The position numbers were made by a program, and so were the translations under genes. The notes beneath the pieces are model-generated. The model searched no databases, was not told the DNA's origin, and saw only the letters and a list, made by a program, of their open reading frames with translations. From Alitta virens (lineage: Eukaryota > Annelida > Polychaeta > Phyllodocida > Nereididae), in the NCBI GenBank assembly GCA_932294295.1, contig OW028584.1, forward strand, positions 8,874,407 through 8,938,406: a stretch of 64,000 bases of DNA, written 5' to 3'. This document shows, piece by piece, positions 1 to 12,900 of the stretch (positions are counted from its first letter, which is position 1; every line of letters starts with the position of its first letter).

Positions 1-1970
1 GATGCTCACACCCTGCTTTATATTCATCAGCATAATCTTAGTACCTGAGAATATAATTTCAGGAAAGACGCCGTTATCCACACAATAGCCAAGTATTAAA
101 TGATGCGCTAAAGGCCTTAGAGTTATGAGCTATGGCTGTAACATCTTTATGTTGGGGCGTTAACAACCATTTACAAAACTCCTCTGTTGTATCGGGGCCT
201 TTGAATATCTTCTCACGCATGCCACATGTATCATTTGGGCATGTTGCCCTCGCGTAAGCTTTGTTTAATTTACCATTAACTGAGCAGATGCTACATCTGT
301 CACCACAGTTCATACATTTGGATTGAGACGTAAATACATTGTCCTTACATTCGTCACATACTGATTGGCAAACCAAAAAATTAGGTATATGTCTTTGTAA
401 CCCGCAATAAGACTTCTTACAGTTTATACACTTACGACATACAGCGCAAAGACATGTTGTTGTGCACTTATCACAGTCGTCATGCGGTTTATTTCTGTAA
501 CCATCCTTACAAGCAATGGTAGTGTTTTGACATGTTTCAAAATCGTAATAAATAAATCGCCCTGATGATGTCTTAGGTTTCTTTATCCTGTAATAACATA
601 GATGGTCACCTACAACGTACTCGTGACAGCATGTACAGAGCCACTCACTGCATGTGTGAAGGTTTTTGGCCCTTTTGTGCGTGTCTAATATTACATGGCA
701 TGTCTTGCACTTGTAAAATTGATTGCAAAGAGAAGGTTGATCACTACCTGTAAGTACACCTCTGCTATACTGTCTGGGCTCCTTATGTCTCTGATAGCAG
801 TCGTGGTTACGGCATGTCATATTGCAGTCGGTACATTCTGTAGAGTTATCGTCGAACGTACAACGTTCTGAACAGCATGTGTTGCATACATCGTCGCAGC
901 CATGTTTGTTGTTCTTACTATATACATCTAAACAGTGGACGCATATCTTTCTATTGACATAAAAACCTTTGATGTTGGTAATACTGTGATAGTGTTCATC
1001 TTTGAGATATAGAAAAATCTTGTGGGGTCTTGTTATTAAACCTTTATAAATGATATCGTTCCCTGTATCACCTGATATAACTACAATTTGCATGTCTAGA
1101 ACTGTCTCAAATCGATGTAGATCTTTAACTTTAACAGGTCTGTCGGTTGGTACATCAGCCTGGCTATGAAGTCTTATAGAGCGGCTGCGCTGTGACTCGT
1201 AATCATTACTCATCACTCTATCTTTCCTAATCAGTTTTGCAAACGCGGTTCTTGGCATGTTATCTAATTTAGCTTTACACGTAATGATAGCTCTGGCGGC
1301 ACATAAATATTCATTGTGTACAGCAGGAATAAATACCATAGAGCGTTTCTTCCTAATTGTGCAGGTAGCTGATAAGGGATCTGTATCAACGATTGCCCTA
1401 CTACAACCACCCCCCTGATCGTCTGCACTCATTATACCAACATTAACCTCAAATGTGTCATCCACACTAAGCGATTTGTTCGATTGGAGGACTGTAGTTA
1501 TCCTGTAAAGACACAACGCATTAACTATTAGACTACAGAATTATATGAATGTGATAATAGTGCAACGTTGTTGTATTATATATGTTTAATACTAGTTACT
1601 AATCTCACCTCTCCATTATAACATCTGCAGTAATGTTATGCTGTGGTTGACAGTGTATGAACACCTCTCTCTCTAATCCCACATGGTTAATTGTAATACG
1701 AGCCTTGTCTTCACCATTAGGATGTTTATCTCTAACTATATCCATAATGTCTGTAAACATATTGCGCAGTTCATCCTGTATTCCTAGTAGTTGTTCACCC
1801 TGCAAGTCACTGTTAAATTTTGCTTTATATGTCACTTCTTCGATACCAAATTTTCTGGAAACTCTTTCTCTCACAGGTTGGATAATGTATGCCTTTGCAT
1901 CAGCACTAAGTCCTTCAGTCTTAGCCCTTTTGGCTGACATATCATCCATGGGTATTTGTGATGTGTTCAC
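1..1970 (-). pseudogene. Polinton/Maverick protein-primed DNA polymerase B, N-terminal part (left element, continues beyond the window)
   Basis: Two exons on the minus strand encode the front of a Polinton-type family B DNA polymerase that would replicate a linear element from a protein primer. Exon 1 (1970 to 1609, ATG at 1970) gives 121 residues; exon 2 starts at 1502. In exon 2 an OTU-like protease domain is suggested by the Cys in EYLCAARA and a later His in DEHYHSI. A long Cys/His-rich zinc-finger region follows, then Exo I (YDFETC). At Exo II the sequence reads HNSKAFSASF, with Ser where the catalytic Asp is expected. The frame stops at 74-76, but polymerase-like coding resumes in another frame to position 1 (EIIFSGTKI), so a frameshift lies near 80-100. 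The palm domain is off the left edge. No ATPase or capsid gene follows on the right, so the copy is truncated there or that side is its terminus. The family call is strong; functionality is doubtful. Confidence 0.85.
1503..1608 (-). other. Intron in the left Polinton polymerase gene
   Basis: A 106-nt GT-AG intron. The donor is AG|GTGAGA (G at 1608) and the acceptor is TTTACAG|G (last G at 1503). Exon 1 ends in phase 2 and exon 2 supplies the last base of the codon, so both reading frames stay open across the junction. It splits the N-terminal region just before the stretch TTVLQSNKSLSVDD. Confidence 0.8.
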
Positions 1971-2087
1971 TTTAATGGCGTATCATCAGTGAGTATTGTA
2001 ATGTACTTAAATCTGGTAACGTTTATATCTACATATCGATATATTGGTAAGTACTTGTCACTCTGTCGGACAACCCCTAACAGGTTA

Positions 2088-2268
2088 ACCTTTTATAAAT
2101 CGGTCTAACAATAGTTCAACATAAACATATTGTTCAGCATCTCACGGCATTCGAGGCACGTACTCCCTCGGGGGGGTCATTCAAGACACGTGCTCCCTCG
2201 GTCATCACCGCTACGTCACAGGCTACGTCACGTGTACGTCACGTAGCCTCGGGGTACGTTTTATAATC
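2088..2268 (-). promoter_or_regulatory. Promoter region of the left Polinton polymerase: TATA box plus three TACGTCA sites
   Basis: Read on the minus strand, a TATA-like box (TTATAAAAGG, 2091-2100) lies about 120 nt upstream of the ATG at 1970. About 110-150 nt further upstream are three TACGTCA sites (CRE/ATF type) starting at 2212, 2224 and 2235, spaced 12 and 11 bp, close to one helical turn. A second TATA-like stretch sits at 2259-2266. Two near copies of a CACGTRCTCCCTCGG motif (about 2157-2201) lie between. The promoter role is inferred from position and motifs. Confidence 0.5.
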
Positions 2269-2289
2269 GCCCTGTAACTACTAAAGTGA

Positions 2290-4650
2290 CCATCAAAAGG
2301 CACAACTAGGCCATATAATAAGGACTGGCCATGTACCAAATTTGATCAATGTATATGTAGTAGTGTCAGGGTTCTGCTCTGAAAAGGAAGTGTGACACTC
2401 CACCCATCCACCGCCGGATGGACATCATTTTGCCAGAAAATTACATACCTTTTCTAACGTGTACTGGTTTGATGAGGTAAAAAATGCGATATATGCCTCA
2501 TGGTATCCCAACCTAGATTCTTTGAGTCAGGCTATGGGAACCTTGAGCAAAAACTAACAAACACTGGATTTTGCTTAAAGTGGCTTAATAGTTTACCAAA
2601 GATCAAGTGCAATCTGCAATTGAATATGCACTATTAAAAAGGCCGATTCAGGGACATTCAGCCTTGGTGATTTTTTGTGAATTTCATGAATTTTCAATTT
2701 CTTATAACTCTAAAGCTATGGTCAGTATAAAGCTAAAATATTCTGAATCGTGTTCCATCCTCATGCATTTTTATGAGGGAGTATTATGTTTTAGTGACAA
2801 CGTGTATTACAAGATTAATTTCACCTGCAATGAATAAATATTTTCTCACCTATATAGGGCCTATATAGAAGCATGAAGTAGAAAATAAATAAATAAATCA
2901 GTAATAAGAACTGGTGCTGATCCCATAGTGAACTACCATAATGATGTCATATTAATAGTTAAGCTATACCCCTTGGGTGTTCCCATCAAACAAGGTGATA
3001 TTACAGAATAATTATGGAATATTACATCAGTTATGTTAACGTTACCAAGGTATGGTAAGCTTATGCTCATCCCCCACAGTATCTTATTGAAAGATCCAAC
3101 AATTGTTTGCTGAAATACAGGGTCAGAAAAAATTTAATTATATTTTACTTACGTCAGTTTGGCTCTTTGAAGCGAAATTTGCTAACTTCACAAAGGGGTA
3201 AGTTTAGCCTTTGGCTTGAAGAATGACAAAGTGGGCCAAAGCAGAGCACTGTGCATTATGAGGCTAACCATGTAACTTGCCAACCTACACCAGTGGCCTC
3301 TTAAAATCAAATTTTACTGTCAGTATCCATGTTGATCACATTGAAGATTTTAGAGGATCCACCAAACCTCCGAATCTTACACCACCTCTACCCGTCAAAT
3401 CCACATTGCATGCCTGCTGATTTGGTGAAAGTATGACCGCCTTTCTGTAAAATGCAGATCACCGGGCCCGTATCGCCCCATATCTCACGTGATATGGCTA
3501 CAATTGGGGAATAAATGATCTTATCAGCTTAATATAATAAAGTAAAACAACCTTAAAATATTCCAAATCTTATCAACAGCGGCACAATGTCAGCGATGTC
3601 AAAACGATGTTGTAACGACGGCGGCCATCATAGAAATGATGCTGGCCCGATTTGGAATGCTATCTGGGGAATACAGCAGCGACATACTGATATGACAAGA
3701 ATGAATTCTATAGGGCTGGTCAGTTCTCGTGTGACCTTATACCCAGAGATACTAATATGTGACCACAGCCCAATTGTTGATGACATCCTCTAGTATTATG
3801 TTTTAGTGACAACGTGTATTGTATGAGTATTTTCTGGTACAAAGGTCTTACTGAAATATTACTCAAACAATGTATACATTGTTTCAAATACTGAGCACTA
3901 TGTTGCTGTAAAAAGAACATCACGTTGTGTGTTGAGGTATGCAGTGCGCCCAAATTGCATGTTAATTTCAAGTGATCTGAGCGCTAATTTCGAGTGAACT
4001 AAGTGCTCATTTTGCATTACTTTAAAAGCCTCTGACTTCTTGTCCGATTTTAATTCTGTAAAACGAAAATATTGTCAATTATCTATCCTACATTAACCCA
4101 TCCTCCCTCCCTACTCTTCCTCCTCCTCCTTCTCCTCTCTTTACTCAATTATAGCTACAAGTCTCCTGTCCACAGGACAGTGTTACACAGGCATACATGC
4201 AAAAATCTGGAATTTCCACCTTGTGCGAGAACTAGCCTTTTAATAAATGTGTGCCACACGAAATACACCTGCTCAAATTTAGACGAACCTCTTTTGTATT
4301 GTCCAGTACTGAGATATGGTTGATTTCCAATTTTAATCAATTTCTGTGCCATTTTCGAATTTATTTCATTGATAATGCATGACAGCCATTGATGCCTAGT
4401 TCCACCTAAACTCGCTATCTAGAGGGCTACAGCGACATCACGGCATTAAAACAGATTATGAAGATGCATTGGTGCGGATAAGTATCTAATACTTTAGCTT
4501 CATTTGGCCTGTAGAACACTGGAATCGTGACACACAATGCAATGTCCATTTAAGTTTCACAGATGTGCTTGATTGGACAAAGGAGTACAATTAGAATTTT
4601 AAAGGCATTTTAAAAGCACATGCCGGTCATTGGAAGTATGCATGCATAAC
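2290..4650. other. Non-coding interval
   Basis: I see no supportable gene. Open frames are short and lack family features. A diverged copy of the 109-bp inverted-repeat element seen at 5558 is recognisable at about 3561-3677, where the right end GGCCCGATTTGGAATGCTATCTGGGG is clear and the left end has decayed. The rest is AT-rich unique-looking sequence with a pyrimidine tract near 4100-4140. Confidence 0.5.
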
Positions 4651-5557
4651 ACTTCTTCTGTGAGGAGGGGGTGTTAATATATTTGGTAACACACATAATA
4701 ACAAGATAATAAATTTTATATTTTCAACTCTTTATTTTTTTGGATTTAATATACAAAATTCCTCATTTAATTGCTTATTTTAAAGCCTAATTTATACAAA
4801 AGTTAGCCAGTTAACAGGCAACTGGTAACCGTGAATTGTTAAGCATTCAATTTTAACAGTTAACTGACAATGAACTGGCCGGTAGTCCCAGGCGAGCATA
4901 CACTTGTTCTCCATAAAAAAAAAAATAGTTTCAATTGTGAGACTATCGTTCTTATCAGACAATTGGTCTAATGACTGAGTTTCAATGTACTGAAACAAAA
5001 CATCCAGTGTATTAATAAGGCCTGATGACTGGTCCTTTCTCATAAATGTCAACACCAAACACTTCACTAATGGCCCATTAGAAAATCAATTCATCGCGCA
5101 CGTGAACATAGGAACTCATATTGATCATAAAATGCATTTCTAAACTTACCTCAGAGCTTATTATCAGGCTCAAGTCTTCAAAGCAAGAAAGTCAACTTCG
5201 TTATCTCCCATCACATATTCATCTAATTTTTCTGTGAGTACTGTTTCATTTTCTCACAGCACTAACGTTGAGAACTAAATTTGCCACACCCGAAAACTGC
5301 ATGTTTAGTACATAACAAAATTCAGAGTTAGAAATTGCTACATGTACATTAAGCCTTGTTATGGGGTGGAGAATTTTGGAGAATTTGGCAGATTGGCAAA
5401 TTTTGGGGAATCCGAGTGTATTATAATTTTCTTTTCATGAAACATGTGGCATGTAGAAACTCTGTGTAACTAATCAAAATGCTATTTTTGGTAATTTAAA
5501 AACGTTTTCTACAATAACGTAATATAGTTATGCATTTGCAGTACTAAATTAATTCAA

Positions 5558-5666
5558 CCCAGATAGCATTCCAAATGGTATCGATGTCGGTGCGATATCA
5601 GCACGATGTTGGCGACGTCAAAACAATGCAGAATGGCGCAGGCCCGATTTGGAATGCTTTCTGGGA
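5558..5666. mobile_element. 109-bp inverted-repeat element (MITE-like), copy 1
   Basis: The ends are imperfect inverted repeats: CCCAGATAGCATTCCAAAT on the left and ATTTGGAATGCTTTCTGGGA on the right. The centre has GATATC- and GACGTC-like short palindromes. Because it sits inside the tandem duplication, it was copied with it. Superfamily not assigned. Confidence 0.6.
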
Positions 5667-7047
5667 TGTGTTACGAGTTATTAGCTGGCCAAGATTAGAT
5701 TTGAACCCACAACCCTTATTTACCCCTATCATTATTGTATGTAACTCTTATTTTATTCTATCCAACAATTTAACATTGTATCGATGTTGTAGTAACGTTG
5801 TATTTTGGTGAAAGACGTGAAATTTCAACGTTGCCACAATATGGATTTGTATGGCAGAAATTACATTGTCACAGCGTTGCAAAGTTTTGCACAACTTCCC
5901 AGATCTGTGAAGTCAGCTACTTGGCGCTGGCTACTTGTCATTTACTTGTCACTTACGTGAACTTGTCATATGTTAAAAATTATAAAGCAGTCAAAGTAAA
6001 TTTCATTTTGCTTCATTATTATTAAAACCCTATCTACTTGAGAATAATCAGCCAAAAGTTGGTTTTCGGCTGACAGCCAACATACCAACCTGAGAAATGT
6101 GTTTTAAATAATGAGAGATTATATTTTCCTTATTTGGCTATTACTTTTTCTGTGGGGAGGGGGGTTTAATATATTTGGTAACGCACATAATAACAAGATA
6201 ATAAATTTTATATTTTCAACTCTTTATATTTTGGATTTAATATACAAAATTCCTCATTTAATTGCTTATTTTTAAGCCTAATTTATACAAAAGTTAGCCA
6301 GTTAACAGGCAACTGGTAACAGTTAATTGTTAAGCATTCAATTTTAACAGTTAACTGACAATGAACTGGCCAGTAGCCCCAGGCGAGCATACACTTGTTC
6401 TCCATAAGAAAATAGTAGTTTCAATTGTGAGACTGTCGTTCTTATCAGACAATTGGTCTAATGACTGAGTTTCAATGTACTGAAACAAAACATCCAGTGC
6501 ATTAATTAGGCCTGATGACTGGTCCTTTCTCATAAATGTCAACACCAAACACTTCACTAATGGCCCATTAGAAAATCAATTCATCGCGCAGGTGAACATA
6601 GGAACTCATATTGATCATAAAATGCATTTCTAAACTTACCTCAGAGCTCATTATCAGGCTCAAGTCTTCGGAGCAAGAAAGTCAACTTCGTTATCTCCCA
6701 TCACATATTCATCCAATTTTACTGTGAGTACTGTTTCATTTTCTCACAGCACTAACGTTGAGAACTAAATTTGCCACACCCGAAAACTGCATGTTTAGTA
6801 CATAACAAAATTCCAAGTTAGAAATTGCTACATGTACATTAAGCCTTGTTATGGGGTGGAGAATTTTGGAGAATTTGGCTGATTGGCAAATTTTGGGGAA
6901 TCCGAGTGTATTATAATTTTCTTTTCATGAAACATGTGGCGTGTAGAAACTCCGTGTAACTAATCAAAATGCTATTTTTGGTAATTTAAAAACGTTTTCA
7001 ACAATAACGTAATATAGTTATGCATTTGCAGTACTAAATTTATTCAA

Positions 7048-7156
7048 CCCAGATAGCATTCCAAATGGTATCGATGTCGGTGCGATATCAGCACGATGTT
7101 GGCGACGTCAAAACGATGCAGAATGACACAGGCCCGATTTGGAATGCTTTCTGGGA
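7048..7156. mobile_element. 109-bp inverted-repeat element (MITE-like), copy 2
   Basis: Same length and termini as the copy at 5558, exactly 1490 bp away, with a few substitutions. Confidence 0.6.
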
Positions 7157-7634
7157 ATGTGTTACGAGTTATTAGCTGTCCAAGATAAGGTTCGAACCCA
7201 CAACCCTTATTTACCCCTATCATTATTGTATGTAACTCTTATTTTATTCTATCCAACAATTTAACATTGTATCGATGTTGTAGTAACGTTGCATTTTGGT
7301 GAAAGACGTGAAATTTCAACGTTGCCACAATATGGATTTGTATGGCAGAAATTACATTGTCACAGCGTTGCAAAGTTTTGCACAACTTCCCAGATCTGTG
7401 AAGTTAGCTACTTGGCACTGGCTACTTGTCATTTACTTGTCACTTACGTGAACTTGTCATATGTTAAAAATTATAAAGCAGTCAAAGTAAATTTCATTTT
7501 GCTTCATTATTATTTAAACCCTATCTACTTGAGAATAATCAGCCAAAATTTGGTTTTCGGCTGACAGCCAACATACCAACCTGAGAAATGTGTCCTAAAT
7601 AACGAGAGATTATATTTTCCTTATTTGGCTATTG

Positions 7635-9737
7635 AAATGCTCTCAATCCTCAAATAGGAATGTGATCACATACTGTGAACAAGTGTTATTATGTCATCTT
7701 GCATAAGGGCCATATGGCAAGGTTAAAGAATTATGAGTTTAAATGGATGCCAATCCATTACTCCTTCAAAGTATGTTGTGAACTCTTTCATGATCAAGTA
7801 CTAGCTAGAAAAAAATGAATTTTTGTACAATATTCATTTTGTGCAACTAGTGTTTTCAACAGGTAATTTGCTGGCCCTGCTGCCTCTGTTAAAAGTTGTA
7901 ATAGTTGGTGTTTCATATATTAGCAACATAAAACGGTATAACTTGTGGGGATAGTACAGCTGTCTGATTCCATACCAGCTTTGGAGTGGTTCTAACAAAT
8001 AAGCTTTTCTCAGAAGCAGCCAAGCTGTTAGCCTATATGTGGGATGCTGTATTGCATAGTGAATTGTTAATTTAATAAATATTTACCTATGTAGACAGCA
8101 TATTATATGACATCATAAAGGTAATTAACTTGTTCATTTGTGAATGAGCTTCACAATAATTTCGATGCAAGTTCGCTGAGGCTTTTTATTTGCATTCCAA
8201 AGATACTATTTCTGAAATTCAGCATCTGTGGCCTAGTGGCTGTACATTTGAAGCAAAGCTAAAAACGTAAGATTCAATATTGGGCAAGGGAGTGATGTTG
8301 ATAAAGAAAATTGTGATGCCAATATGCACTTTGTCTGTGACATTGTAAGTTAGTTGAACAATTTACCAGGTTATAATATATACTCTCCACATAATATAAT
8401 AGTATGGTTAGTAACAATGTTTAAAAAATACTTGTATAACCAAAGAAGGACCTTAGTATGGTGGCCGAGGAGATTTCACTCCCCGACAGTCCCTAGTTTC
8501 ACACCACGAAAGTTGCAGACTTGATAGTACAAAGTAATTGTGTAAGTTTCGCACCACGAAAATTCATTTAACTGCAGGTATGCAGCTTTGTAAGAGTAAT
8601 TCCTCCTCCTCCTTCTCCTCCTTCTCCTTCTCCTTCTCCTCCTCCTACTCCTCCTCCTTCTCCTCCTACTCCTACTCATCCTCCTTCTCCTCTTCCTCCT
8701 TATGTAGGTACTGTATACCTATGTTAATGCAACCATGTCGTCTATAGATCTATTTTATCAAGAATACTGGTATAACCTTATTAGATGGTGATGTCTTGCT
8801 CCCTTAGTTGTGGTAATAACATATTTCCAGTCTTTAGTTTGGGTACAATCTTGAGTCGAAAACAATCCAAAACGGGATTTTCATAACTGACAAGATTAGT
8901 TGCATTTTGCGTACTTTTCAACTCAAGATTATACACAAATTCAATATAGATATTAAAATAACTAGCAGAGTAGGAACTCACATTTCCCAAAAGTTATTAA
9001 CCAGTATACTAGATAAGTACATCAAGAGATAATTGTAAAAAAGTTGGAACTTTCGTTGTACTTTCTTGGGGCGAAAGTTGGTACTTTCTTGGGGCGAAAG
9101 TTGGTACTTTCTTGGGGTGAAAGTTGGACTGTTGTGGTGCGCAAGTTGGACTGTCATGGTGTGAAAGTTGTACTGTCTCCCCACGAAACCACGAGACCAT
9201 GAAATATCCTGTTCGGCCACCATACCTTACAACTATCAAAAAACAAGAAATACGTTTTTTGGTAGGTTTCGGATTAGGATAGTGCAGCTCTCTGAGAAAT
9301 GTACTTGCTGATTATTTTCAGATCAAGCTGAAATTTCTGACTCTCGTGCATCATGGGATGGTACTACTGGATTATTTTACCTTGCATGGTTTTGTCTTCT
9401 TTTGGAAACGTTTGCAAGAAAAGTGATATTTTCACACTTGGTTCGTATATTGATATAAATACTTGAACTTGACCACCATATGCGAGTATAATGTATATTA
9501 ACCCTAATAAAGTGAGTGACTTAACAGTGAATTGAATGCAATATAAATCCTGTTACAGTTCAATTTGCACCAAATTTGGAAAGGGTCTGAATAATTTTTG
9601 GTGTGACTTAATTATACATATACTTCCACGGACAGCTGTACATAGTTATTAGTTTTGTGCATCAAAATTCAAATTGTTTTGTGTGGCGAACCTTCCCAAC
9701 AGACTGATTTTTATTCAATGTTTCCTTTACATTTCAG
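7635..9737. other. Non-coding interval with microsatellite and minisatellite DNA
   Basis: No gene is supported. A pyrimidine-rich (TCC/TTC)n tract spans about 8600-8700 and produces spurious Ser- and Arg-rich frames. At about 9048-9130 a 23-25-bp unit (TTTCTTGGGGCGAAAGTTGGTAC) is repeated three times and decays into related copies to about 9180. Any upstream exons of the GON gene that starts at 9738 were not recognised here. Confidence 0.5.
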
Positions 9738-9985
9738 AGTGTTCACATAGCTATGTCGCGCCTTCCAATTGTTCAGAAGTTCTGGCATACGACCCTACTT
9801 CCACGGACGGAGAATACAATTTAACCATAAGTGGCACCACGAGGACCATCTACTGCTTCAACATGTCGGGCGGAAATTCTCAGGAATTTCTCAGTCTTCA
9901 TCAGGAGAATAAGTTCGAATGGTTGGATGGAGTTGAAAAAACCTACAAAGCAACAGTTTTCACCAAAGTTAGAGTGGACCTAAAG
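9738..9985 (+). other. GON gene exon A
   Basis: The acceptor TTTACATTTCAG precedes 9738 and the donor AAAG|GTTAAT follows 9985. The exon encodes the first half of the GON domain, from ECSHSYVAPSNCSEV to TKVRVDLK, and ends in phase 0. Reading through the donor soon loses GON similarity. Confidence 0.75.
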
Positions 9986-12900
9986 GTTAATGCTTTTGTG
10001 CATAAAACACCCAGTTCAACTTCAGCCAATGAATTTTATAGAGTGCCCCAGACAGCATGAACAGTCATTATGTCTTAACAATTAGACCACCTATTGACAA
10101 ATTATCTAATCACATTTCTTCAGTTTGAAATTGTCAATTTATTTATTTATTTTTTTTTTATTCTAGGCAATGGTTCTCATTCAGGACAATTTCGCATTTT
10201 CTCAAACCACTTTTAAAAGTTACCACACTAGCTCGAACAATGCACCAGTTGGATTCGGAGAGGCAAGTTTTGTTCCAATGATAAAGAGAAAAAGCACAGG
10301 CATTTGCCAACATATTATGACAGCGCTTATACTTTAATTAATATCAAGGCTCCTGACTGCTCAAACTCCCTTCTCATCTCAAAAGGCAGTTATGACATAG
10401 CAACAGCCAATCAGAATGTAGCTGAATACATTGGCAAATGCCCTGAGCAGCTGACCAATTAGTGGCCGTTTTACAAAACCAGGTCACAGCTACCTGGATT
10501 TGCAGCACATGGTTCTCCAAAACAATAACAACAAATTTGAAAGTTTGTGAAAGTTAGAAACTTGATGAAAAATGAAGAAATAGCCAATTCAGAGTATATA
10601 AATCACTACTGGCTAGAGTTTAGTTACCACTTAACATTTTTGGTAGTGCATTTTAATTTAAATCTGTTTAATTCTAATTTCGGCAAGTGTCAACATGAGC
10701 TGTCGCTGCATGCCTGCCAGCCAAGCAACCTAAATAGGCAATTCTTTTGTTAGTTTACCCAGTTAGACTTCAATCAAACAAAGACTGCTCAATTTGGTCG
10801 CTTGGCTTAACGCTGACAGCACACAGTGGTTTTGAGATATTAGCCAATCATTCATTCATTAACATTCCCAGCGAAACAGCAAGGAATTCCCCACAAATAA
10901 GTGGTAAATACTGGTACATAATTCTAGTTATCACTTAGAATGGGGAGCAAAATTTTTAATGCATGATATTGCCATTTTTGAGGTGTGACATGATGTTTTT
11001 CACTGAAATTGGCCTTGTAGTATACGCTACTATGTCATTTGCTACTATGTCATATGCTACTATGTCACTTGCTTGACAAGTCATAGATATAGCACAATCT
11101 TGTACTTTTCGGAATCCTTAGAAGTAGCTCTATCAAGCTACGGGGGATGCCATTTTTTCCCATGGCAACATAGCTTGAAAACTGTTACCATAGCAATGAA
11201 CCCAGGTTTTCAGGAAATTTTATATTTCTTTACCACTGACACTGACAGACTCTATCCAAGTTACATTATCAAATCTTTTAACTACATGCTTTATGTTGGT
11301 TATGTGACCTTTAAGGTCAAAGGTATGTCATAGTGAGAATAGGGATTAAATGTAAAAATTTGGCCCCTTTTTAACATAAAAACATTTTTAGATTCATTAT
11401 GTGATCACTTAATACCTGTTTCCATGCAAACAGTTATTCATCAGTAACTTGACATAGTCTAAATTTGTTCTGGATATATAGGTTGTCTTGGTATCCATGG
11501 CAACCAGGTTTAAATGATCATAAACACATTGATGTCCTTCACAACATAGACAAATGGGAAATCCCAAAAAGCCAGATATGCGATTCCACTGTTCCCTGCA
11601 ACTTTCTGTGATTTGTAATTTTTAATATAACCTACTTGCAGAATATTTTAGAAAGTCATGATAAAAGTGTGGCTAAAAACAAAAATCTGGTCAAATTTTG
11701 CCGTAAAAGAAGACATTAAATCCTACCTAATGCTACATTGATTGGAAGTTTTCAAATTGACATTGGTTTATGAGAAATGTAATGTAGTCCTGGTTTTTTT
11801 TTTAAATATAGTTTGAATAGGTAGCCATGGCAACCAGCCTAAAATCGTCACAAACAAAATCAAGATGAATGACAATGTTCTCAAATTGGAGAGATTTTGA
11901 TAAGTAGTTTTTCAGGGCCAGCATGGTCTTGAATATTAGTTTTTTGCATCAGGGAATATTTCAATCATGTGACCATCAAGGTCAAAGGTCAAGGTCATGG
12001 TGACAACTAAGGTCAATGACCCATGAGCCACCTCTGTGTGCCCTACAGGAGTGAATATAATCTAATGCTGTCTGATACTGTGTGCTAATTTCTGGAAGTG
12101 AAATTTATATAAAGATCCCAACATGACCAATACTTGCTCCACATATATAATTTTAACTGGTATCCATGGCAACCAGACTGGATTATCATAAACAAAACTA
12201 AAGAAAATGACAATATTCTCACTTTTGTGAGATGCAATTTCACAAGGCCAGTATAGCTTGAAGCGTTCATATTTCTGTATTTGGTGTATACATGGTATTA
12301 GTTTAGTCATGTGACTGTGGGGTCAAAGGTATAGGTCACGGTAAAAACTGAGGTCAATAACCTTAAATCAGCCCATTTGCAATATGGAAGTGAATATAAT
12401 CTCATTTTACGTTGCACTAGAGATGTCAACATGACCAATGTTCCCTGAAAGTACGATGGAAATAGCACGTGATATATAATTTTGACTGGTATCCATGGCA
12501 ACCAGGCAGGATTCACCACAAACAAAACTGAGGAAAATTAACATGTTCGCAAATTGACAGGATTTTGAATGGCTGTTAAGCAGTATAACAAGGTAATATA
12601 ACAAGGCCAGCGTAGCCTCCAGGGTTTCTGTTTCTGCATTTTATAACAAGTGAATAACTCAGTCATATAATCTTAAAGACGAATTATGAAAACTCAGATC
12701 AATGACCCTCAATAAATTTTTCTTCCCAACAGCAGTAAATATATGCATGAAAGTAAATATATAACCTCTTAGCCAAAGTATGGTTCATGGCAAGTTTTCG
12801 GTCAATTGTTTTTCATGTTTCATCATTGGGCCACCTTAGTTACATTTTTTGACTATGGAAGTGTAGGTCTGGGCATCATATTTGTGGGATTATCCTCTAT

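Larger units (their letters stand above)
4652..7634. repeat. Tandem duplication of a 1.49-kb unit
   Basis: Two head-to-tail copies, about 4652-6143 and 6144-7634, are nearly identical over their whole length with an offset of 1490 bp (for example the core at 5575 recurs at 7065). Each holds a minus-strand open frame (4792-5067 and 6351-6557) sharing FMRKDQSSGLIN and LDVLFQYIETQSLDQLSDKN; an indel in a poly(A/T) run puts the two copies in different frames after that. The frame could be a remnant of an exon; I do not recognise it. Each copy also carries the 109-bp element below. Confidence 0.85.

Noticed and set aside
8476..8747. Arg-rich (minus) and Ser-rich (plus) frames
   Set aside because: They are produced by the (TCC/TTC)n microsatellite.
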